The notes beneath the pieces were generated by a model. It was not told the DNA's origin. It saw only the letters and a program-made list of their open reading frames with translations, and did no database searches. A DNA stretch of 64,000 nucleotides from Lachnospiraceae bacterium (GTDB taxonomy: Bacteria > Bacillota > Clostridia > Lachnospirales > Lachnospiraceae). A program made the translations under genes and the position numbers. The stretch is from the NCBI GenBank assembly GCA_017935565.1, contig JAGBHK010000017.1:124001-188000 (forward strand), in the 5' to 3' direction. Shown piece by piece: positions 58,172 to 64,000 of the stretch (its first letter is position 1; each line of letters opens with the position of its first letter).

Positions 58172-58951
58172 ATGGTAAGAGGACTGTATACAGCCTATAC
58201 TGGCATGGTTAATCAGCAAAAGAGACTCGATACTATTACTAATAATCTTGCAAATGCATCAACAAATGCGTATAAAAGAGAAGGCGCGACAGCGAGAGCA
58301 TTTGATGAAATGTTAGCAGTAAAGATTAATGACAGAACTACAGGGTATATTACTAAAGGCATTGGAAATATGAGTCTTGGTGTTAAGATTGGTGAAAATT
58401 ATACTGATTACAGCCAGGGGGCATTCAGACAGACTGAAAACACATATGATTTAGCACTTGAGGGAAATGGATTTTTCGCTATATCATTTACTAACAAAAG
58501 TGGAGTAGAATCCACAAAATATACCAGGGATGGTGAATTTACAATAGATGTAGACGGTTATTTGCGTACAAAAGATGGCGATTATGTATTGAATGATGCA
58601 GGCGGATTTATCAATGTACCAACAAATGCATCAAAGGTTGCGATTACAGCAGTCGGCGAGATATATGCGGACCAGCAGTATATTGACACTATACAGGTAG
58701 TTGATTTTGAAGATTACAATTACTTGAAAAAGTATGGTGAAAATATGTATGAAACAGTTGAAGGTGCGACATTTGCAGATTCTTCGGCTATTATGCATCA
58801 GGGATATTTGGAAGCATCAAATATCAATGCAGTAACGGAGATGGTTGAAATGATTACTATTACCAGAGCGTATGAGAGTAATCAGAAGGCATTGCAGTCA
58901 GCAGACGAGATGCTTTCAAAGGCTGTAAATGAAGTAGGTAAATTGGGATAA
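58172..58951 (+). CDS. flhO: Flagellar rod protein, FlgF/FlgG family (FlhO-like)
   Basis: 259 residues. The N-terminal rod signature MVRGLYTAYTGMVNQQKRLD followed by NNLANASTNAYKREG, the central LALEGNGFFAI segment, and the C-terminal GYLEASNINAVTEMVEMITI, then RAYESNQKALQ are diagnostic of flagellar rod/hook proteins. It is exported by the flagellar type III system and forms part of the distal rod. It lies directly after mbl and before the next rod gene (18-base gap), as flhO-flhP do in Bacillus. The ribosome site (GGTAGCG) is moderate. Confidence 0.92.
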   Translation: MVRGLYTAYTGMVNQQKRLDTITNNLANASTNAYKREGATARAFDEMLAVKINDRTTGYITKGIGNMSLGVKIGENYTDYSQGAFRQTENTYDLALEGNGFFAISFTNKSGVESTKYTRDGEFTIDVDGYLRTKDGDYVLNDAGGFINVPTNASKVAITAVGEIYADQQYIDTIQVVDFEDYNYLKKYGENMYETVEGATFADSSAIMHQGYLEASNINAVTEMVEMITITRAYESNQKALQSADEMLSKAVNEVGKLG

Positions 58952-58969
58952 TAGAAAGGTCGTGACACT

Positions 58970-59788
58970 ATGATGAGAGCATTATGGACAGCGGCATCTG
59001 GTATGACTGCACAGCAGACTAATGTCGATGTTATTGCAAATAATTTATCAAATGTAAATACAATTGGATATAAGAGTGAATCAGCACAGTTTAAGTCACT
59101 TTTATATCAAACAATACAGTCAAAGACAACTAGTGCAAATGGTGAAACAAAGCCAGTTGGTGCACAGGTTGGTTTAGGTGTAAGAAATTCATCAATTACA
59201 TCAAAATTCACACAGGGCTCGCTTACAGACACAGGGCTTGATACAGATTTTGCGATTGATGGACAAGGCTTTTTCGCAGTTATGAACACTAATGGAGAGA
59301 CAGTGTACACAAGAAACGGTTCGTTTAACTGGTCACTTGGAAATAACGGCGGTGTAATGCTTTGTAGTTCGGAAGGATATCCTGTACTTGATACATACGG
59401 GATGGCTATTGAACTTTCAAATGAATATCACACAAGCAAACTTAGCATTGATGCAGATGGAAATGTTTGTTATCCAGATGAAAACAACAATCCACAGCCT
59501 ATTGGTTATCAGATAGGTATTGTGCAGTTCCAGAATCCGGGCGGTTTGGAGAGAAGTTCGGGAAGTACATTTAAGGTGACAAATGCATCGGGTGAAGCTT
59601 TGATGGAAGTTGATAACGACCATTTACAGAAGTCAAAGGTAAGACAGGGATATGTTGAAGCGTCAAATGTTCAGGTTGTTGATGAGATGGTAAATATGAT
59701 TGTGGCACAGCGTGCTTATGAAATGAATTCAAAGGCAATTCAGGCAGCTGATGAAATGCTTGGTCAGGCAAATCAGCTTAAGCGTTAA
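58970..59788 (+). CDS. flgG: Flagellar distal rod protein FlgG (FlhP-like)
   Basis: 272 residues. MMRALWTAASGMTAQQTNVD, VIANNLSNVNTIGYKSE, and the C-terminal GYVEASNVQVVDEMVNMIVA, QRAYEMNSKAIQAADEMLGQ match FlgG closely. It is the distal rod subunit. GAAAGG eight bases before the ATG pair (58970/58973) sets the start; MMRALWTAASGM is the usual family start. It is between the flhO-like gene and the rod-binding protein gene, all in one operon starting at mbl. Its function outside the motor is not expected. Confidence 0.95.
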   Translation: MMRALWTAASGMTAQQTNVDVIANNLSNVNTIGYKSESAQFKSLLYQTIQSKTTSANGETKPVGAQVGLGVRNSSITSKFTQGSLTDTGLDTDFAIDGQGFFAVMNTNGETVYTRNGSFNWSLGNNGGVMLCSSEGYPVLDTYGMAIELSNEYHTSKLSIDADGNVCYPDENNNPQPIGYQIGIVQFQNPGGLERSSGSTFKVTNASGEALMEVDNDHLQKSKVRQGYVEASNVQVVDEMVNMIVAQRAYEMNSKAIQAADEMLGQANQLKR

Positions 59789-59808
59789 TGATTTGAAAGG
59801 AGAGAGCT

Positions 59809-60162
59809 ATGGCGGTTTCATTGGATGGATTGTATAGTGGATATGGTGATATCTACAGTAATAACAAAACAGATGCCAAGCTTGATGAGTTGAAAAATTC
59901 CATCAATAACACTAGTAAGACAAGTACTGAAGAAGAGTTGATGGATGTATGCAAGGAATTTGAAGCATATTTCATTGAACAGATGTATAAGTCAATGGAT
60001 AAAATGGTTCCAAAGTCTGAGGAGTCTTCAAATCATTATATGCAAATGTTTGGAGATACTCTTACACAGGAATATGCTAAAAATACTGCAGAACAGGGCG
60101 AAGGTCTTGGACTTGCCCAGATGCTTTTTGAGCAGATGAAGAGAAATTACGGCATTGATTAA
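59809..60162 (+). CDS. Rod-binding protein (FlgJ N-terminal domain)
   Basis: 117 residues. The C-terminal 75 residues, VCKEFEAYFIEQMYKSMDKM, then MQMFGDTLTQEYAKNTAEQG and LGLAQMLFEQMKRNYG, form the FlgJ-N rod-binding domain. The muramidase half of FlgJ is absent, as is common in Gram-positive bacteria, so it probably caps the growing rod while another enzyme opens the wall. AAGGAGAG lies before the ATG. It is the last gene of the mbl-flagellar operon, closed by the terminator at 60177. Confidence 0.93.
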   Translation: MAVSLDGLYSGYGDIYSNNKTDAKLDELKNSINNTSKTSTEEELMDVCKEFEAYFIEQMYKSMDKMVPKSEESSNHYMQMFGDTLTQEYAKNTAEQGEGLGLAQMLFEQMKRNYGID

Positions 60163-60176
60163 AATTAAATACTAGG

Positions 60177-60211
60177 GGCAGACTTCCTTGGTGGAAGTCT
60201 GCCTTGTGTTT
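60177..60211 (+). terminator. Terminator of the mbl-flagellar operon
   Basis: GGCAGACTTCC (60177-60187) pairs exactly with GGAAGTCTGCC (60193-60203), then TTGTGTTTTTA. Confidence 0.9.
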
Positions 60212-60225
60212 TTAGGAAGGTAAGT

Positions 60226-62436
60226 ATGGTTAAAATAGAAGGTTATGTAGAAAGAATTGTATATAGAAATGAAGACAATGGCTACACGGTTATGACGGTT
60301 GTTGAAGACAACGAGGAATATACTTGTGTAGGCACTATTCAGCTTGTCAATGAAGGGGAATACATTGAAATTGAAGGAGATATGACTACTCATGCATCGT
60401 ACGGTGAGCAGGTAAATATTTCTTCGTATGCCATAAAGGTACCTGAAGATGAGATTGCTATAATTAGGTATCTTGGCTCTGGTGCGATTAAGGGTATTGG
60501 GCCAAAAATGGCAGACAGAATAGTAAATAAATTCGGGAAAGATACATTTAGAATAATTGAAGAAGAACCAGAAAGATTGTCGGAGATTAAAGGCATTAGT
60601 ACTAGAATGGCTATTGAAATAGCGTCGCAGTTGGAAGCAAAAAGGGATATGAGAAAGACCTTGATTTTCCTGCAACAATTTGGAATTTCACTCAATCTGG
60701 CTATTAAAATTTACAATAAATATGGTCTTGATACATTTACTATTGTTAAGACAAATCCTTATAAATTGGCTGAGGATATTAATGGAATAGGTTTTAAAAT
60801 TGCTGATGAAATTGGACAGAAGGCTGGAATTGACAAGAATTCGGATTTTAGAATAAAGAGTTGTATATTGTATGTTTTGTCGCAGTCTGCGGTGGGTGGA
60901 CATGCATATTTGCCCAAGGATGAACTTATAGAATATGCCAGCAATATGCTAGAAACCACTATTGAGGATATTGAAAAATACCTTGTAGACTTGGTATTTG
61001 AGAAGAAATTAGTGGTAAAAAATAAAGAAAATGTATATGCGGCGAATTTTTATTATACGGAACTTGGCATTGCTAAAATGCTTGTGGATTTAAATATTTC
61101 GGAAAAGATAGATGAAGAAAAACTTTTGAAAAAACTTGAAAGTATCGAAAAGAAAACAAATACTGAACTTGACAAGATGCAAAGGGATGCGGTTATTACA
61201 TCAATGAAAAATGGAATTTCCATAATCACAGGTGGTCCTGGTACCGGTAAAACTACAACTATCAATACATTGATTAAAATGTTTGAAAGTGAAGGTCTTG
61301 AGATTCTTCTTGCAGCGCCTACAGGGCGTGCGGCTAAGCGTATGTCGGAGGCTACAGGCTTTACGGCACAGACCATACATAGACTACTTGAACTTAATGG
61401 TTCACCTGATGGCGGAATTATGAATTTCGAGAGAAATGAGTCGAATCCATTGGAGGCGGATGTAATCATTATTGATGAGATGTCAATGGTTGATATGTTT
61501 TTGATGAATGCACTTTTAAAGGCTATTACTGTCGGAACTAGACTTGTGCTTGTGGGTGATGTTGACCAGTTACCTAGTGTTGGTGCTGGAAATGTTCTTA
61601 GAGATATCATTAAGTCTGAAAAGTTTAATGTTGTAATGCTTACAACGATATTTAGACAGGAAGACCAGAGTAGCATTGTTATAAATGCCCATAAAATCAA
61701 TAACGGCGAGCAAATTATGCTTGATAATAAAAGTAAGGATTTTTTGTATGTTAGAAAGCAAAATACAAATGATGTTATCGAGGCTACAGTTAAACTTGTT
61801 AAAGATAAATTGCCTGAATATGTAGGTTGCGATATGGCAGAAGTGCAGGTTTTGACACCAATGCGAAAAGGCGTTTTGGGTGTTGAAAATCTTAATATCG
61901 TATTACAAAAATATTTGAATCCGCCATCACCTTCGAAAAATGAAAGAGAGATGGCTGGTGGAATATTTAGAGAAGGCGATAAGGTTATGCAGATTAAGAA
62001 TAATTACCAATTGGAATGGGAAATCAAGGGACTTCACGGTATTGCGGTGGAAAAAGGTCTCGGTGTATTTAATGGCGATATGGGACGCATTAAACTTGTA
62101 AATACTTACGCAGAATACTTGGAAGTCGAGTTTGATGACGGAAAATGCGTTATGTATCCATTTAATCAGTTGGATGAATTGGAACTTGCTTATGCAGCAA
62201 CTATTCATAAATCACAGGGTAGTGAGTATCCAGCTATTGTATTTCCTGTTCTTACAGGTCCAGCGGTTCTTATGAACAGAAACCTATTATATACTTGCGT
62301 AACTAGAGCCAAAAAATGTGTAACTATAGTGGGAATGTCAACAACGGTTCAAAATATGATTAGTAACTGCAATGAGCAGAAGCGATATTCTGGACTTGCG
62401 GACAGAATTATTGAGATGTATTGTGAGGAAGTGTAG
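60226..62436 (+). CDS. recD2: RecD2-type DNA helicase
   Basis: 736 residues. An N-terminal OB-like and helix-hairpin-helix part (GSGAIKGIGPKMADRIVNKF, EIKGISTRMA, INGIGFKIADEIG) precedes superfamily 1B helicase motifs: Walker A GGPGTGKT (336-343), APTGRAAKRMSEATGF, Walker B IIIDEMSMVD, LVGDVDQLPSVGAG, and the C-terminal YAATIHKSQGSEYP and LLYTCVTRAKKCV. RecD2 unwinds DNA 5' to 3' without RecBC and helps repair and fork stability. AGGAAGG precedes the start. comF follows by two bases, so they are cotranscribed. Confidence 0.95.
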   Translation: MVKIEGYVERIVYRNEDNGYTVMTVVEDNEEYTCVGTIQLVNEGEYIEIEGDMTTHASYGEQVNISSYAIKVPEDEIAIIRYLGSGAIKGIGPKMADRIVNKFGKDTFRIIEEEPERLSEIKGISTRMAIEIASQLEAKRDMRKTLIFLQQFGISLNLAIKIYNKYGLDTFTIVKTNPYKLAEDINGIGFKIADEIGQKAGIDKNSDFRIKSCILYVLSQSAVGGHAYLPKDELIEYASNMLETTIEDIEKYLVDLVFEKKLVVKNKENVYAANFYYTELGIAKMLVDLNISEKIDEEKLLKKLESIEKKTNTELDKMQRDAVITSMKNGISIITGGPGTGKTTTINTLIKMFESEGLEILLAAPTGRAAKRMSEATGFTAQTIHRLLELNGSPDGGIMNFERNESNPLEADVIIIDEMSMVDMFLMNALLKAITVGTRLVLVGDVDQLPSVGAGNVLRDIIKSEKFNVVMLTTIFRQEDQSSIVINAHKINNGEQIMLDNKSKDFLYVRKQNTNDVIEATVKLVKDKLPEYVGCDMAEVQVLTPMRKGVLGVENLNIVLQKYLNPPSPSKNEREMAGGIFREGDKVMQIKNNYQLEWEIKGLHGIAVEKGLGVFNGDMGRIKLVNTYAEYLEVEFDDGKCVMYPFNQLDELELAYAATIHKSQGSEYPAIVFPVLTGPAVLMNRNLLYTCVTRAKKCVTIVGMSTTVQNMISNCNEQKRYSGLADRIIEMYCEEV

Positions 62437-62438
62437 GA

Positions 62439-63143
62439 TTGCTAGAGAGGTTAGTGAGCATTTTGTATCCAAATGTTTGTCCAATTTGTGGAAAAACATT
62501 GAAAATAAAGGAGTTGCTGTGTAAATCTTGTGATAAACAACTTGAGTATATAAAGGAACCTATATGCAAGAAATGTGGTAAACAATTGGAGATTGATGAG
62601 CAAGAGTATTGCGGTGACTGCAAAAAATATATGCATGTATACGACAGTGGACTTGGAATTTTTGCATACACGGATGACATAAAAAAATGTATATATGATT
62701 TTAAGTACAATGATATGAAAATTTATGCTAAATTTTTTGGCGCAAAGATGGCCGAACGTAGTGTGGATTATATAAAACACTGGGATGCTGACGTGATTAT
62801 CCCTGTTCCTGTATCGAAGGAAAAATATGTGAAACGTGGATATAATCAAGCGGAGCTTATTGCAAAGGAATTGTCGAAACAATGCGGTGTTCCTATGGAT
62901 AACAAGGTTTTATATAGGAAGAAAAATACTAAACCTCAAAAGGAAATGAAAAGAGAGGCTAGAAAGAAAAATCTCGAAAAGGCTTTCATTATAAGTCGAA
63001 ATGTAGTAAAATATAAGAAAGTAATTTTAGTGGATGATATTTATACAACCGGTAGCACTATTGATGAGTGCGCGCTAGCATTGAAGGAAGCAGGAGTATC
63101 GAAAGTATACTTTTTAAGTTTATCCATTGGTGCGGGTGTTTAG
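62439..63143 (+). CDS. comFC: ComF family phosphoribosyltransferase-like protein
   Basis: 234 residues starting at TTG 62439, a rare start; AGGAAG at 62424-62429 is about nine bases before it and no other start fits. Two zinc clusters, NVCPICGKTL with CKSCDKQ and ICKKCGKQL with CGDCKK, occupy the first 65 residues. The C-terminal type I PRTase core has VIIPVPVSKEKYVKRGYNQA and the PRPP loop VILVDDIYTTGST (about 192-204). ComFC takes part in DNA uptake in competent bacteria. recD2 is just upstream. Natural transformation of this organism is not shown. Confidence 0.93.
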   Translation: MLERLVSILYPNVCPICGKTLKIKELLCKSCDKQLEYIKEPICKKCGKQLEIDEQEYCGDCKKYMHVYDSGLGIFAYTDDIKKCIYDFKYNDMKIYAKFFGAKMAERSVDYIKHWDADVIIPVPVSKEKYVKRGYNQAELIAKELSKQCGVPMDNKVLYRKKNTKPQKEMKREARKKNLEKAFIISRNVVKYKKVILVDDIYTTGSTIDECALALKEAGVSKVYFLSLSIGAGV

Positions 63144-63175
63144 TACCGAGTACAAGATATAGGAGGAATTGTATA

Positions 63176-63589
63176 ATGGAAGTAAAGAGTTGTAGAAATT
63201 GCAGAAGGTTATTTAACTATATTTCAGGCCCACGTCTTTGCCAGGAATGTAAGGAAGAACTTGAAAAGAAATTTTCTGAAGTAAAAAAGTTTATTGAAGA
63301 GCATAAGAATGCTACGGTTAATCAAGTTTCAGAAGAGATGGAAGTTTCTGTTGGGCAGATTAATCAGTGGATTAGAGAAGAAAGATTGTCGTTCTCTGAA
63401 GAGTCGGGAGTTCTTTTGCAGTGTGAGAAGTGTGCTGCGAAGATTAGAACAGGTCGTTACTGTGATGCGTGTAAAGTTGCATTTACAAGAGAATTAAGTA
63501 ATGTCTATAAGAGAGATATGGCTAATATTTCGAGAGCTAATGAGAAGAAAAGTGAAGAGGATAAGATGAGATTCCTTGGAAGGAAGTAG
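63176..63589 (+). CDS. YvyF-like flagellar operon zinc-finger protein
   Basis: 137 residues from ATG 63176 (AGGAGG at 63161-63166). The Cys clusters are SCRNCRRLFNYISGPRLCQE with CQEC at the start and QCEKCAAKI, YCDACK later. A middle helix-turn-helix-like segment reads VNQVSEEMEVSVGQINQWIR. This matches the flagellar operon protein family of Bacillus YvyF (TIGR03826), whose gene there lies right behind comFC, as here. It may regulate flagellar or competence genes. It overlaps the previous gene in no frame; it is followed without gap by the next gene. Confidence 0.87.
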   Translation: MEVKSCRNCRRLFNYISGPRLCQECKEELEKKFSEVKKFIEEHKNATVNQVSEEMEVSVGQINQWIREERLSFSEESGVLLQCEKCAAKIRTGRYCDACKVAFTRELSNVYKRDMANISRANEKKSEEDKMRFLGRK

Positions 63590-64000
63590 ATGGTTGGGAA
63601 TAAAATTAATAAGATTATAATTTGGATATCTATATTGCTAGTTATATTAGCTATACTGTATTTCATCTTTTTATCAAAATTCACATTGTATCGTCGTTTG
63701 CATTTTGATATACCAAAAGATGTGGATGTAGTAGAAATTGATAGGAATATTAATGTTAAGACATTGTTTAGAATTGAGAATGAGAATTTATCATTAAAGT
63801 TTGAGTTAAATGATGAAGAAACAGAAAAATTCATAAAACAACTGGAGGATGAAGGGTATTATACATATTCGTCAGCAACTAAGAAAGTGCCACATCCGGA
63901 AAATACAGTAGATGGTTGGGATTTGGATTATGACAAATTAGAAACATTATATACTAAAGATTTTACTAGAAATAAAATATTTGTTTCCAGATGCCATGTG
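63590..64000 (+). CDS. Membrane-anchored protein, 3' end outside window
   Basis: The ATG at 63590 follows the stop codon of the previous gene directly; GGAAGG (63578-63583) is the ribosome site. The frame stays open for 137 codons to the window end. One N-terminal membrane helix (about 10-30, IIIWISILLVILAILYFIFL) is followed by an extracytoplasmic part with no recognised family (HFDIPKDVDVVEIDRNINVK, then an acidic helix). It is probably in the recD2-comFC-yvyF transcript. Confidence 0.75.
   Translation, partial: MVGNKINKIIIWISILLVILAILYFIFLSKFTLYRRLHFDIPKDVDVVEIDRNINVKTLFRIENENLSLKFELNDEETEKFIKQLEDEGYYTYSSATKKVPHPENTVDGWDLDYDKLETLYTKDFTRNKIFVSRCHV

Overview
The window looks like chromosome from an AT-rich, Gram-positive, spore-forming and flagellated member of the Clostridia, most likely family Lachnospiraceae. 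The grounds are low GC, strong AGGAGG ribosome sites, a T-box in front of ileS, sporulation genes (spoIID, spoIIQ-like, spoIIID), mbl/mreB next to flagellar rod genes, PerR with reverse rubrerythrin, and BspA-type leucine-rich-repeat lipoproteins. No plasmid, prophage, transposase, rRNA, tRNA or CRISPR array was seen. All calls come from reading the sequence; no database search was run.

Layout. 1-760: end of the ATP synthase operon (atpD end, atpC). 795-8774: a LytTR two-component system, a small secreted protein, two tandem lipoprotein copies and an ABC transporter, placed between atpC and a ywmB-like gene (8843). 9590-11049: HipB/HipA-like module with twin operators. 11135-15318: TIR-membrane-DUF6273 protein, then an anchored protein with the same LytTR-type site, then broken small lipoprotein genes. 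15352-21550: T-box-controlled ileS and glycogen phosphorylase. 21539-25148: surface PIG-L deacetylase, Cys/His protein, perR and rubrerythrin with a structured leader. 25154-26985: repeat clusters and an ART-fold (DUF3990-like) toxin-antitoxin pair. 27064-33448: a duplicated beta-rich protein, two LRR lipoproteins, a zinc-ribbon/TPR protein, azlCD and a hemolysin III-like gene. 33806-35575: spoIID and degenerate spoIIQ. 35741-43100: secreted FKBP/trigger-factor-like lipoprotein, ClC channel, DegV, GH43 lipoprotein and a chemoreceptor. 43116-48756: small-ORF leader, MetRS-like paralogue, DeoR regulator, two hydrolase-like proteins and a HAD protein. 48822-52992: a defence/toxin patch with a type I toxin locus, XRE regulators, a phosphatase, an unknown 497-residue protein and a type III ToxN/AbiQ system with one visible ToxI-like repeat. 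52999-56106: spoIIID with a sigma-E-like promoter inside a terminator, then a VanR/VanS-like pair. 56170-56904: candidate small RNA, multi-hairpin repeat and a 91-bp tandem array. 57160-64000: mbl, flagellar rod genes, recD2, comF, a yvyF-like gene and a truncated membrane gene.

Taken together, the order atpDC - ywmB - spoIID/spoIIQ - spoIIID - mbl - flagellar rod genes matches the order known from Bacillus, but it is stretched by accessory modules. At least four toxin-antitoxin-type loci of different classes sit in those inserts (HipBA-like, ART/XRE, type I holin-like, type III ToxN). Structured repeats recur directly behind intrinsic terminators.
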